64,000 nt of DNA from JABDIP01 sp965250245 (GCA_965250245.1 OZ252296.1:930001-994000); one strand, 5' to 3'. Positions 17,071-25,734 are shown, counted from the stretch's first letter. Numbers and translations: made by a program. Notes: generated by a model from the letters alone, not told the origin.

Positions 17071-18420
17071 ATGGCGGCGGCCGGCGACTTCGCGGTGATG
17101 CTGATCGAGGACGACCCCGATCTGCGGGCGTCCCTGGAACAGCTCCTGGAGCTGGAAGACATTCCGGCCCGGGTCTTCGCCAATCCGCGCGACGGGCTGG
17201 CGGCCTTGTCCGCCGAATTCGCCGGCATCGTGGTGTCCGACATCCGGCTTCCCGGCCTGGACGGCGAGCACGTGCTCCAGGAGATCAAGGCCGTCGACGA
17301 GGAGATCCCCGTCATCCTGATGACCGGCCATGGCGACATCCCCATGGCGGTCCGGGCGCTGAAGGCTGGCGCGTACGATTTCCTGGAGAAGCCGTTCGAG
17401 AACGTCGACCTGCTGCGGGAGGTCAAGCACGCGCTCCAGGTGCGCGAGGCGGTGATCGAGAAGCGGCGGCTGAGCCGCCAGCTGGAGCATCGCGATGCGC
17501 TGGTCGACACCGTGGTCGGCACCTCGAAGAAGATGCAGGCCCTGCGCCTGGAGATCCTCGCCATCGGGTCGAGCGGCGCCGACGTGCTGATCTTCGGCGA
17601 GACCGGATCGGGCAAGGAGGTGGTGGCGCGGGCGCTGCACGATGTGTCGGCCCGCCGCGACGGGCCGTTCGTCGCGGTCAATTGCGGGGCCGTCCCGGCG
17701 AACCTGATCGACGACGAGCTGTTCGGCCACGAGGCCGGCGCCTTCACGGACGCGAAGAAGCCTCGCAAGGGCCGTTTCGAGCGCGCCCATGGCGGCACCC
17801 TGTTCCTCGACGAGATCGAGAGCATGGCGCCGGAGACCCAGATCCGGCTGTTGCGCGTGCTGCAGGAGCGGCGGATCGAGCGGTTGGGCGGGGAGGGCGA
17901 GATCGCCGTTGACGTCCGCATCCTGGCGGCCACCAAGCAAGACCTGAAGCAGATGTCGGAGGCCGGCGATTTCCGATCCGACCTGTACTATCGGCTGAAC
18001 GTGGCCAGCCTCGCCATCCCGCCGGTGCGCGACCGTGGCGCCGATGCAGCGGTGCTGTTCGAGGCCTTCGCGGCGGAGAAGGCGGCCGAGGCCGGTCGGC
18101 CGGTCCGCATGATCGACGGGGCGTTGCTGGCCCGGATCCTCTCCCATGACTGGCCCGGGAACGTGCGCGAGGTCCGCAACGCGGCGGAGCGCTTCGTGAT
18201 CGGCCTGCCGATCCTGGACGGTGCCGGCCTGCCGGCCGAAGACGGCGCGGGCAGCCTGGCCGATCAGGTCGCCGCCTATGAGAAGCGTCTGATCGAGGGC
18301 GCGCTGAGGGAGTCCGGCGGCTCCATCAAGGACGCGATGGAGGCGCTGGGCACGCCCCGCAAGACCCTGCAGGACAAGATGAGCAAATACGGCATCCGCC
18401 GGGACGACTTCCTGGGCTAG
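17071..18420 (+). CDS. dctD: Sigma-54-dependent response regulator DctD
   Basis: A 449-residue NtrC-class activator. The receiver (about 8-120) has the phosphoacceptor in IVVSDIRLPGLDG. The AAA+ domain (about 150-375) has Walker A GETGSGKE, Walker B GGTLFLDEIESM and the sigma-54 contact loop in the variant form GAFTDA instead of GAFTGA. A Fis-type helix-turn-helix (about 405-445) ends the protein. Together with DctB it should activate a sigma-54 promoter; a good candidate lies before dctP at 24645-24660. Its stop overlaps by 4 bases the stop of the convergent ABC permease gene. Confidence 0.92.
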   Translation: MAAAGDFAVMLIEDDPDLRASLEQLLELEDIPARVFANPRDGLAALSAEFAGIVVSDIRLPGLDGEHVLQEIKAVDEEIPVILMTGHGDIPMAVRALKAGAYDFLEKPFENVDLLREVKHALQVREAVIEKRRLSRQLEHRDALVDTVVGTSKKMQALRLEILAIGSSGADVLIFGETGSGKEVVARALHDVSARRDGPFVAVNCGAVPANLIDDELFGHEAGAFTDAKKPRKGRFERAHGGTLFLDEIESMAPETQIRLLRVLQERRIERLGGEGEIAVDVRILAATKQDLKQMSEAGDFRSDLYYRLNVASLAIPPVRDRGADAAVLFEAFAAEKAAEAGRPVRMIDGALLARILSHDWPGNVREVRNAAERFVIGLPILDGAGLPAEDGAGSLADQVAAYEKRLIEGALRESGGSIKDAMEALGTPRKTLQDKMSKYGIRRDDFLG

Positions 18421-19250
18421 CCCTTGACCGCCCCGGCCGTCATGCCGGCGATGATCTGCCGCGCCGCGAAGAAGGTGAACAGCAGCGGCGGGATCACGAT
18501 CAGCGTGCCCATGGCCATGATGCGCCCCCATTCGATGCCCGTATCGGTGATGAACAGCGACGTGGCCACCGGCAGGGTGCGGGTATTCCGGTTGGTCAGG
18601 ATGAGGGCGAGGATGAACTCGTTCCAGGCGATGCGGAAGGTGAAGATCCCGGCCACCGCATAGCCGGATTTCATCAGCGGCATCAGCACCCGGAAGAACA
18701 CCTGCAGCGGCGACGCGCCGTCGACGACGGCCGCCTCTTCCAGCTCCACCGGGATCTGCTTGTAGAATCCGAACAACAGCCAGATGGCGAAGGGCAGGTT
18801 CAAGGCGGTGTAGAAGAAGATCAGCCCGCTGAGCTGGCTGTCGATGCCCCAGGCACCGGCGATCGCGAAGGCCGGCACCGCCAGCACCGCCGCCGGCACC
18901 ATGCGCACCAGCAGCGTGCCGTTGGCGACCAGCCGCCGGCCGCGGAACTCGGTCCGGGCCAGCGCATAGGCGCACATGCCGCCCAGGAACAGGGTGAGGG
19001 CGGTGGATACCGTGCCCACGATCACCGAGTTCCACAGGTAGCGGTCGAATTTGCCGCGGGTCAGGATGTATTCGTAATTGTCCAGGGTCGGGAAGAAGAA
19101 GAACCAGACCGGGTTGCGGTCGAAGATCACCACCTGGTCCTTGAACGAGGTGGCGATCATCACCCAGATCGGGATCAGGCAGATCAACGCCAGGATAATC
19201 AGGGCGGCGTAGTGCAGCCAGATACGCCAGGGGCTGTCGAGCTGGTCCAT
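18417..19250 (-). CDS. Carbohydrate-type ABC transporter permease (MalG family)
   Basis: A 277-residue inner-membrane permease with six predicted helices and the EAA loop that docks the ATPase, seen as EEAAVVDGASPLQVFFRVLMP. Length and sequence match the MalG/ThuG half of CUT1 sugar importers. It is the last gene of the minus-strand operon ATPase, GntR, cytochrome b561-like protein, binding protein, MalF-type and MalG-type permeases, 10 bases after the MalF-type gene. Substrate cannot be read from the sequence; a sugar, polyol or glycerol phosphate is usual for this class. Confidence 0.92.
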   Translation of the reverse strand: MDQLDSPWRIWLHYAALIILALICLIPIWVMIATSFKDQVVIFDRNPVWFFFFPTLDNYEYILTRGKFDRYLWNSVIVGTVSTALTLFLGGMCAYALARTEFRGRRLVANGTLLVRMVPAAVLAVPAFAIAGAWGIDSQLSGLIFFYTALNLPFAIWLLFGFYKQIPVELEEAAVVDGASPLQVFFRVLMPLMKSGYAVAGIFTFRIAWNEFILALILTNRNTRTLPVATSLFITDTGIEWGRIMAMGTLIVIPPLLFTFFAARQIIAGMTAGAVKG

Positions 19251-19260
19251 CGCGCGCGCC

Positions 19261-20187
19261 TCAGATGTCCGACTTGCCCTTCATCGGGTTGCCGACGACC
19301 AGGATGCCGAGGCTCAACCCGAAGACGAGAACGATCAGCAGCACGGAGATCGCCGAGGCGTAGCCGAGTTGCAGCCCGTCGAAGGCGTTCTTGTAGATGT
19401 GCAGCGATAAGAGCTCGGTCGATCGACCGGGCCCTCCATAGGTCATGATGAACATCACCTCCAGCGCCCGGAACACGTCGATCAGGCGCATCAGCAAGGC
19501 GATGACCAGGATCGAGCGGATCATCGGCAGCTTGACCAGGAAGATCTGCTGCCACCAGTTGGCGCCGTCGATGGTGGAGGCCTCCAACACCTCGGACGGC
19601 AGGGCCTGCAGCCCCGCGATGACGATGATGAAGATGAAGGGCGTCCACTGCCAGATATCGGTGAAGACGATGGCGAAGAAGGCCAGTTGCGGATCGCCCA
19701 GCCAGATCTGCGGCTCGATGCCGATGACGCCGAGATAGTGGTTGATCCAGCCGATGCGGGCATCGAACAGATAGCGCCAGATCAGACCGACGACCACCGG
19801 CGACACCATCAGCGGCAGAATGAAGATGGTGCGGAAGATGGAGGCGCCGCGGATCGGCTTTTCCAGCATCAGGGCCAGGGCGGTGCCCAGGACCATCTCG
19901 ATCAGGATGGTCCAGAAGCCAAAGCGGAACGTGACCCAGGCGGACTCCCGCACCCCGTCATCGTTGAACATGCGGACATAGTGGTCGAAGCCGATGCGCT
20001 CGGCCCGGTCCCAGCTGGTGCCGATGTCCCAGTCGTAGAAGCTGAGATAGAAGGCGTCGACGACCGGATAGACCAGACCGGCCATCATCACGATCACCGC
20101 CGGCAGGATGAATCCGTACGGCGTCAGGGTGTCCCAGGAGAACGGCGGACGCTCCCGGATCGTCGCAGGCTCGGCGATATCGGCCAT
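19261..20187 (-). CDS. Carbohydrate-type ABC transporter permease (MalF family)
   Basis: A 308-residue permease with an N-terminal cytoplasmic stretch, six helices and the EAA loop EASTIDGANWWQQIFLVKLP. It pairs with the MalG-type permease immediately downstream to form the channel of a CUT1-type importer. It lies 74 bases after the binding-protein gene in the same operon. Nothing in it is unusual for the family; the substrate is unknown. Confidence 0.92.
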   Translation of the reverse strand: MADIAEPATIRERPPFSWDTLTPYGFILPAVIVMMAGLVYPVVDAFYLSFYDWDIGTSWDRAERIGFDHYVRMFNDDGVRESAWVTFRFGFWTILIEMVLGTALALMLEKPIRGASIFRTIFILPLMVSPVVVGLIWRYLFDARIGWINHYLGVIGIEPQIWLGDPQLAFFAIVFTDIWQWTPFIFIIVIAGLQALPSEVLEASTIDGANWWQQIFLVKLPMIRSILVIALLMRLIDVFRALEVMFIMTYGGPGRSTELLSLHIYKNAFDGLQLGYASAISVLLIVLVFGLSLGILVVGNPMKGKSDI

Positions 20188-20261
20188 CGGGGCCGCCCCC
20201 TCCCAGTCGCGGTGGATGGACGCACCCGGCCGGTCAGCCGGGTGCGTCCGCCGTCAGGCGC

Positions 20262-21605
20262 CTACTGTCCGGCGCGATACTCGCTCCACTGGTAGTAACC
20301 CTCGCGCTCCATGATGGCGCGGGCCTTTTCCGCCGCCTCATCCATGATGGGCTGGATCGGGTCGTCCGTGGTGATGACCTCGGAGAGGGCGACGCCCAGC
20401 ACCTGGATGTTGAGCTCGTTCCATTCCGGGATCAGCGGACGCCAATCCGGATCGGCACAGGGCAGCTGCTCTGCCACCACCTCATATTCCGGGAACTGGG
20501 CCATGAAGCCCGGATCCTGGAGCGTGGACATGCGCACCGGATCGCCGCCCAGTTCGACCATCCGGCGGTCTCCGGCCTTCGACGTCATGTACTGGATGAA
20601 CAGGAAGGCCGCTTCCTGATTCTGCGAATTGGCCGGGATGCCCATGGCGAAGCCGCCGGTCTCCGATCCGCAGCGCGTGCCGACGGGGTGCAGGGCAAAG
20701 CCGACCTGTCCATCGACGGTCGAGACCGCCGGATTGCGCGACATCGCCGCGATCTTCAGGCTGTCCAGATACATCGCCGCATCGCCCTGCAGGAAGGCGT
20801 TCGACATCTCCGAGAACCCGTAGGACGGGATGCCCCTGGGGCCGGTCTGGGCGATCTCGCGCAGGATCTCGGCGGCGCGCACGCCGGCCTCATTGTTGAA
20901 GACCGGGTTCCACTCGTCGTCGAAGACCTTGCCGCCAAGCGGTGCGAGATGCAGCAGCCAGGCCGCGGTGACCTGGTGGCCGGTGGCGCCGCGGCTGGTC
21001 AGGGCGCCCATATCGGTGCGCTCGTCGATGGTCCGGGCCGCGGCCATCAACTCGTCATAGGTCGTCGGGACATCCAGCCCGAGTTCCTCGAACACATCCT
21101 TGCGATAGGCCAGGATCGAGGTCTCCGCGCCGAACGGGACGCCGTAGAGCGCGCCGCTGACGCCCGGCAGGTAGCCCTTGGCGCCGCCGACCACGCCGCC
21201 GTTCTGCAAATAGGCCGAGGCGATGTCGTCGATGTCGTATTCGGGGTCGACCAGGCTCGGATTGGTGAAGAACTGCGACAGGGGTGTCAGCAGCCCCTTG
21301 GCGACATACTCGCCCTTCCACATCACCACCCAGGAGACGACGTCGAAATCACCCTCGTCCTTGGACATTTCCAGCACCTGGCTGTCATGAAGCCGCAGGT
21401 ATTGCAGGAAGTCGATCTCGACCTCGATGCCGGTCTCCTCGGTGAATTCCTCCACCAGGGTTTCGGCCGCCTGGAAATGGCCGAGCGACGGCCAGCTCAC
21501 CACCAGCGTGGTGCCCTCGTATTTCTCGTACGGATTGGCCAGCGCGTTGGAGGCGCCAAGCGCCAGTGCCGAGCACAGGCAGGCCGCTACTATCTTATGC
21601 CGCAT
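20262..21605 (-). CDS. ABC transporter extracellular solute-binding protein (family 1)
   Basis: A 447-residue periplasmic binding protein with a clear signal peptide (cleavage after ALA near residue 24). The mature start TTLVVSWPSLGHFQAAETLVEEFTEETG and the later YMTSKAGDRRMVELGGDP are typical of family 1 sugar-binding proteins. The ATG at 21605 is preferred over the one at 21620 because GGAGGG sits 6 bases before it. It overlaps the end of the cytochrome b561-like gene by 11 bases, indicating translational coupling. It delivers the substrate to the MalF/MalG-type permeases encoded next. Confidence 0.92.
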   Translation of the reverse strand: MRHKIVAACLCSALALGASNALANPYEKYEGTTLVVSWPSLGHFQAAETLVEEFTEETGIEVEIDFLQYLRLHDSQVLEMSKDEGDFDVVSWVVMWKGEYVAKGLLTPLSQFFTNPSLVDPEYDIDDIASAYLQNGGVVGGAKGYLPGVSGALYGVPFGAETSILAYRKDVFEELGLDVPTTYDELMAAARTIDERTDMGALTSRGATGHQVTAAWLLHLAPLGGKVFDDEWNPVFNNEAGVRAAEILREIAQTGPRGIPSYGFSEMSNAFLQGDAAMYLDSLKIAAMSRNPAVSTVDGQVGFALHPVGTRCGSETGGFAMGIPANSQNQEAAFLFIQYMTSKAGDRRMVELGGDPVRMSTLQDPGFMAQFPEYEVVAEQLPCADPDWRPLIPEWNELNIQVLGVALSEVITTDDPIQPIMDEAAEKARAIMEREGYYQWSEYRAGQ

Positions 21606-22272
21606 CAGTTTCCCTCCCATTGGTCTTGTCGTTCATGAGCGATTGGGTTTGCGAAGACGGGGACGGTCGCGGTCCCCAGATGGCCTCGTGCGTGTCGACC
21701 CAGCGGCCTTGCCGGGTGAACCGGCGGAACAGCACGAGGAAAACGAGCGCCACCAGCCAAGGCAGCACCTGGAGCCAGAAGCCGGCTCCCACCAGGCGCA
21801 GCCCAAGCCAGGCCGACGGCACCGCCAGCGCGAGCGCCAGATAGCCGGCCGATTTGTGCCACGCCTCGAAGATCCGGCGCCGGCGGGTCATGTCGTAATG
21901 GTCGCCGCGCCAGGTCCGCGGATCGGAAGGGTCGGCGCCGGTATCGGTCGGGCCGCCCTTCGAGCCGCGCAGCAGGCCGCTTGCGACCTGCAGCCAGGCC
22001 AGGGCGAGGGTGAGCAGCCCCAGCCGCCCATGCCAGGTCGCCAGGGACAAGCCGTCGTAGACCGAGACGATCCAGAAGAACCCGATGGTGGCAAGCAGGA
22101 CGCCGGCATAGTTCAGCACCCGATGGCACCGCCACCAGAACTGGTTGTCGAGTGTGTTGGGCCAGTCCTGGGATCTGGTCACCTTGAAGAACCGGGCGAT
22201 CAGCACACCGGCTGGCAACAGCACCAGCCACGCGGCGACCATGAGCAGCCCGTGGATAAGGAGGGGGTCCAA
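21595..22272 (-). CDS. Cytochrome b561-like membrane protein
   Basis: A 225-residue membrane protein resembling the eukaryote-like cytochrome b561 fold (CYB561/FRRS1 type) rather than the bacterial CybB type. It opens with IHGLLMVAAWLVLLPAGVLIARFF and has four well-placed histidines (H7, H50, H81, H139) in successive helices that could bind two b hemes. Trans-membrane electron transfer is the family activity; the partner here is unknown. It sits inside a sugar ABC operon between the GntR gene (15 bases upstream) and the binding-protein gene (11-base overlap), an odd place for an electron-transfer protein. Confidence 0.8.
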   Translation of the reverse strand: MDPLLIHGLLMVAAWLVLLPAGVLIARFFKVTRSQDWPNTLDNQFWWRCHRVLNYAGVLLATIGFFWIVSVYDGLSLATWHGRLGLLTLALAWLQVASGLLRGSKGGPTDTGADPSDPRTWRGDHYDMTRRRRIFEAWHKSAGYLALALAVPSAWLGLRLVGAGFWLQVLPWLVALVFLVLFRRFTRQGRWVDTHEAIWGPRPSPSSQTQSLMNDKTNGRETDAA

Positions 22273-22287
22273 CGGCCGCGCTCCCGC

Positions 22288-23043
22288 TCATCGCGTCGTC
22301 CGCGGCGCCGCGCGCGCTTCCGCCAACAGGGTTGCGATCTTGTCCATATGGCCGCGCATGGCCGTCTCGGCGGCGTCGGGGTCGCGGGCCTGTAGCGCCG
22401 AGACGACACGCTCGTGATCGATGACGGCGATGCGGATGCCGTCATGGTGCTTCATCAGCTTGCGCCGGTAGGTGTAGGCGTAGTCGTACGCCTCGGTCGC
22501 GAAGCTGGTCAGCACCGGGCTGTCGGCCGCGGCAAAGATCGTCATATGGAATTCGCGGTCGGAGATCTGGAACCGGACCGGATCCCCGGTCATGCCTTTC
22601 TGCGCGTCGATCAGCTTCCGCAGCCGTCGCACCGTGGCGTCGTCGATCCGCGAGGCGGCGCGCCGCGCCAGATCGGGCTCCAGCACTCGCCGGGCCTCGA
22701 TCACCGATCCGTCGGTGACGTCCGCCAGCTGGCGAAGATCGAAGCGGCGGCTCTCCTCGATCGCCGAGCGGTTGGGGCGCACCCGGGTGCGGGTGCCATG
22801 TCCGATCGTGAGGATGTCCCGTTCCGCCAGCAGCTGCAGCGCGCCGCGCAGGCTGTCGCGGCTGACTTCCAACAAGGCGGCCAACTCGCGCTCGGGCGGA
22901 AGTTCGTCACCTTCGCGCAGCAGCCCCGCGGCGATCAGGTCGGCCAGGCTGCTGGCGATCTGTTCGCGCAGGGAATGCCGCCGGATGCCGTCCTTCAGTG
23001 CCGGAACAAGCAGGTCCTCGACGTCGGATTGCGCGATCGACAC
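22288..23043 (-). CDS. GntR-family regulator, FadR/FCD subfamily, of the ABC operon
   Basis: About 251 residues. The winged helix (about 20-90) contains LPPERELAALLEVSRDSLRGAL; the FCD domain (about 105-240) has ISDREFHMTIF and IDHERVVSALQARD with the usual His positions. The GTG at 23043 is preferred, preceded by GGAGCG; a longer frame from 23106 would read through an operator-like palindrome at 23053-23067. It probably represses the genes downstream of it and itself. It lies between the ATPase gene and the cytochrome b561-like gene, on the same strand as both. Confidence 0.88.
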   Translation of the reverse strand: MSIAQSDVEDLLVPALKDGIRRHSLREQIASSLADLIAAGLLREGDELPPERELAALLEVSRDSLRGALQLLAERDILTIGHGTRTRVRPNRSAIEESRRFDLRQLADVTDGSVIEARRVLEPDLARRAASRIDDATVRRLRKLIDAQKGMTGDPVRFQISDREFHMTIFAAADSPVLTSFATEAYDYAYTYRRKLMKHHDGIRIAVIDHERVVSALQARDPDAAETAMRGHMDKIATLLAEARAAPRTTR

Positions 23044-23052
23044 GGTCCCGCT

Positions 23053-23067
23053 CCAATGGTCCAGTGG
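23053..23067. promoter_or_regulatory. Operator-like palindrome CCAnTGG-T-CCAnTGG upstream of the GntR gene
   Basis: A 15-base inverted repeat (6 of 7 positions per arm paired around a central T), 10 bases before the chosen GntR start. Its TGG/CCA arms resemble the TGGT-ACCA type recognised by FadR-subfamily GntR proteins. Autoregulation and control of the downstream genes is the simplest reading. Confidence 0.55.
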
Positions 23068-23133
23068 TCGGACTTTAATACCACCTCTGTGAGCAGTCGG
23101 AGTCAAGTGCCGTGGGTCCTTCGTCGGGCGCCG

Positions 23134-24225
23134 CTAGATGGCCTGGCCGCCGGTGCGGTCGAACAGGTAGATGCGGTTGACGTCGAAATGGTACCGGCCG
23201 GATTCCATGGGTGCGGCGTCCGGCCCGGCTTCCACCGACGCGGTGATGTGCCGCCCGCCGATCGCGGCCGCCAGGAACTGGCTGGATCCGATGTATTCGG
23301 CGTTCTCCACCTCGAGATCGATCGGCGCATAGGCGCCATCGCCGCTGTCGTTGAGGGCGAAATGCTCGGGCCGCAGCCCGACCGCCACCTCGCGGGATCG
23401 GGCGGCGGCGGCGCGGCCGCGCAGCCGGTCGGGAAGGGGCAGCGAGAAGCCGTCGCCCTGGACCCGGAGATCGTCGTCGGCGCCGGAAAGCTCTCCGTCG
23501 AGCACGTTCATGGAGGGAGAGCCGATGAAGCCTGCCACGAAGAGGTTGCGCGGCGCGGTGTAGACGTCGCGCGGCGTGCCGACCTGCTGGATCACGCCAT
23601 GATCCATGATGACGATCCGGTCGGCCATGGTCATGGCCTCGATCTGGTCGTGGGTCACGTAGATCATGGTGCGCTCGAGCTTCTTGTGCAGCAGCGCGAG
23701 CTCGGTGCGCATGGTCGAGCGCAGCTTGGCGTCCAGGTTCGACAGCGGCTCGTCGAACAGGAAGCAATAGGCGTCTCGCACGATCGAGCGGCCCATGGCG
23801 ACCCGCTGCCGCTGTCCGCCCGAGAGGTCCTTGGGCTTGCGGTCGAGATAGGGCGTGAGTTCGAGCATCTCAGCAGCCCGGCGCACCCGCTCGCTGATCT
23901 CGGCCGAGGACACGCCGGCCAGCCGCAGGGCGAAGGACATGTTGCCGGCGACGTCCATGTGCGGATACAGGGCATAGGACTGGAACACCATGGCGATGTC
24001 CCGCGCCTTCGGGCGGGCCCAGGTGACGTCCTTGCCGTCGATGAAGATCTTGCCGGAGGTGACCTTCTCCAGCCCGGCGATCATGCGCAGCGTGGTCGAC
24101 TTGCCGCATCCGGACGGCCCGACGATCACCACGAACTCGCCTTCCCCTATCTCCAGGTTGAGCTGCGGAATGATGGTCAGGTGGCCATACGCCTTGACCA
24201 CGTCCTTGAGAACGACACCCGTCAC
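23134..24225 (-). CDS. ABC transporter ATP-binding protein (MalK/UgpC family)
   Basis: A 363-residue ATPase with Walker A GPSGCGKST, Q loop VFQSYALYPHM, signature LSGGQRQRVAMGRS, Walker B CFLFDEPLSNLD and switch His in YVTHDQ. The C-terminal regulatory OB-fold region (about 240-363, with VGLRPEHF) is typical of MalK-like subunits. A GTG start at 24225 follows AAGGGGG. As first gene of the minus-strand operon it would power the MalF/MalG-type permeases four genes downstream. The 90-base gap to the GntR gene holds a candidate operator. Confidence 0.94.
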   Translation of the reverse strand: MTGVVLKDVVKAYGHLTIIPQLNLEIGEGEFVVIVGPSGCGKSTTLRMIAGLEKVTSGKIFIDGKDVTWARPKARDIAMVFQSYALYPHMDVAGNMSFALRLAGVSSAEISERVRRAAEMLELTPYLDRKPKDLSGGQRQRVAMGRSIVRDAYCFLFDEPLSNLDAKLRSTMRTELALLHKKLERTMIYVTHDQIEAMTMADRIVIMDHGVIQQVGTPRDVYTAPRNLFVAGFIGSPSMNVLDGELSGADDDLRVQGDGFSLPLPDRLRGRAAAARSREVAVGLRPEHFALNDSGDGAYAPIDLEVENAEYIGSSQFLAAAIGGRHITASVEAGPDAAPMESGRYHFDVNRIYLFDRTGGQAI

Positions 24226-24512
24226 CGCGATCCCCCTTGTGGGCGCGTCGAATGGTCGACGCGCGCGTTGGACGTTCGGCCTGTCAGGGAGGATCGGTCA
24301 CGGCGGCCGGCCTCAGCGGCAGGCCACTCTGGTCGTGGCGATGCGTCTCCCCGCCGGTTCTTCGTGTCCCGGTGTGTCGATACCGGCTCCGACACGCCTT
24401 AGCAATTTTTTGCAGCTATCAGCAAATTCATGCAGGAGCGTATGGACGCTCCGTCCGACCGTCAAGCGTCAATCCCGGTACCGGGCACCCGGCTCGTGGC
24501 CGCGACGCATGA

Positions 24513-24558
24513 GCGGAAATCCATCCGCTTTCCGAGCCCCAATAGGCGGATTTCCGCC
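24513..24558. promoter_or_regulatory. Paired palindromes, candidate enhancer (UAS) for DctD
   Basis: Site 1 (24513-24528) has arms GCGGA/TCCGC; site 2 (24545-24558) has arms GGCGGA/TCCGCC with a TT centre. Their centres are 31 bases apart, about three helical turns, and lie about 120 and 150 bases upstream of the start expected from the sigma-54 promoter. That is the standard layout for NtrC-class activator sites. DctD binding is inferred. Confidence 0.6.
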
Positions 24559-24644
24559 GACCGAAGTTCCGCATGAGGCCGGAGCTGCGAATGAAGTACA
24601 ACGATATCAAGCAGTTGGCACAATTCTCCGTGTCAGGCTTTATG

Positions 24645-24660
24645 TGGCACGGCGCATGCT
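24645..24660 (+). promoter_or_regulatory. Sigma-54 (-24/-12) promoter of dctPQM
   Basis: TGGCACGGCGCATGCT matches the -24/-12 consensus TGGCACG-N4-TTGCW at all but one position. The GG and GC dinucleotides are separated by exactly 10 bases. It reads towards dctP, whose ATG is 58 bases downstream. Confidence 0.8.
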
Positions 24661-24717
24661 TAAGAATGTGGCGAGCCCGTTTGCTCAACAACAAACCCGT
24701 CAGGGAGGAGACCAATC

Positions 24718-25716
24718 ATGAGATTTGCGATTGCCGCGGCCACCGCGGCGAGCGTCATTGCCTTGTCCGGCGCCGCATACGCCGCCTGCGACAGTGGCGA
24801 GACCACCATCCGCTTCAGCCACGTCGTGTCGGCGACCGGTCACCCGAAGGGCGAGGCCGCGACCCTGTTCGCCGAGCGCGTCAATGCCGAGATGGACGGC
24901 CGGGTCTGTGTCGAGGTGTTCCCGAGCTCGCAGCTCTACAACGACAACAAGGTGCTTGAGGCCCTGCTGCTGGGCGACGCCGAGATGGCGGCCCCGTCGC
25001 TGTCCAAGTTCGAGCAGTTCACCCTGCAATACCGGGTCTTCGATCTGCCGTTCCTGTTCGAGGACATCGACGCGGTCGACCGCTTCCAGCAATCCGAGAC
25101 CGGCCAGGCGCTGCTGAACACCATGCAGGACCAGGGTCTTCAGGGCCTGGCCTTCTGGCACAACGGCATGAAGCAGATCTCGGCCAGCGTGCCGCTGGTC
25201 GATCCGGCCGACGCCGAGGGGCTGACCTTCCGCATCCAGACTTCCGACGTGCTGCAGGCCCAGTTCGAGGCATTGGGTTCCTCGCCGCAGAAGATGGCCT
25301 TCTCCGAGGTCTACGGCGCCCTGCAGACCGGCGTGGTCGACGGCCAGGAGAACACCTGGTCGAACATCTACACCAAGCGTTTCTACGAGGTGCAGGACGG
25401 CATCACCGAGACCAATCACGGCATCATCGACTACATGGTCGTGACCTCGGTGGAGTTCTGGGAGAGCCTGGACGACGCCGACCGGGCCGACCTTGAGCGG
25501 ATCCTCGGCGAGGTGACCGCCGAGCGCAACGCGATCGCCACCCAGATCAACATGGACAACCGTGCTCTGGTCGAGGCCGAGGGCGTGACCATCCGCACCC
25601 TCACCTCCGAGCAGCGGCAGCGCTGGGTCGAGGCCATGCAGCCGGTCTGGAACCAGTTCTCCGACGACATCGGCGAGGACGTGATCGAAGCGGCCCTGTC
25701 CTCCAACATCATGTAG
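24718..25716 (+). CDS. dctP: TRAP transporter C4-dicarboxylate-binding protein DctP
   Basis: A 332-residue periplasmic binding protein with a signal peptide (cleavage near residue 22, GAAYA). Family features include TTIRFSHVVSATGHPKG at the mature N-terminus, the arginine in LTFRIQTSDV that pairs with the substrate carboxylate, and ALQTGVVDGQENTWSNIYTKRFYEVQ. Strong similarity in pattern to DctP of rhizobia and Rhodobacter suggests succinate, malate or fumarate. AGGGAGG lies 8-14 bases upstream of the ATG. It heads dctPQM and has a sigma-54 promoter; dctBD lies 6 kb away on the same strand. Confidence 0.94.
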   Translation: MRFAIAAATAASVIALSGAAYAACDSGETTIRFSHVVSATGHPKGEAATLFAERVNAEMDGRVCVEVFPSSQLYNDNKVLEALLLGDAEMAAPSLSKFEQFTLQYRVFDLPFLFEDIDAVDRFQQSETGQALLNTMQDQGLQGLAFWHNGMKQISASVPLVDPADAEGLTFRIQTSDVLQAQFEALGSSPQKMAFSEVYGALQTGVVDGQENTWSNIYTKRFYEVQDGITETNHGIIDYMVVTSVEFWESLDDADRADLERILGEVTAERNAIATQINMDNRALVEAEGVTIRTLTSEQRQRWVEAMQPVWNQFSDDIGEDVIEAALSSNIM

Positions 25717-25734
25717 GAAGTCCAAGGCCGCTCT

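Larger units (their letters stand above)
24226..24717. other. 492-base divergent control region between ABC operon and dctP
   Basis: It contains no credible gene. From left to right there is an AT-rich stretch with GCAATTTTTTGC (24402-24413) that probably serves the ABC operon promoter, a GGAGCGT/ACGCTCC hairpin with an ATGG loop (24435-24452), two upstream palindromes (24513-24558) and a sigma-54-type promoter (24645-24660) reading towards dctP. Confidence 0.7.

Noticed and set aside
15370..19035. 1221-codon minus-strand frame across dctB, dctD and part of a permease gene
   Set aside because: It crosses several clear genes on both strands and has no recognisable domain.
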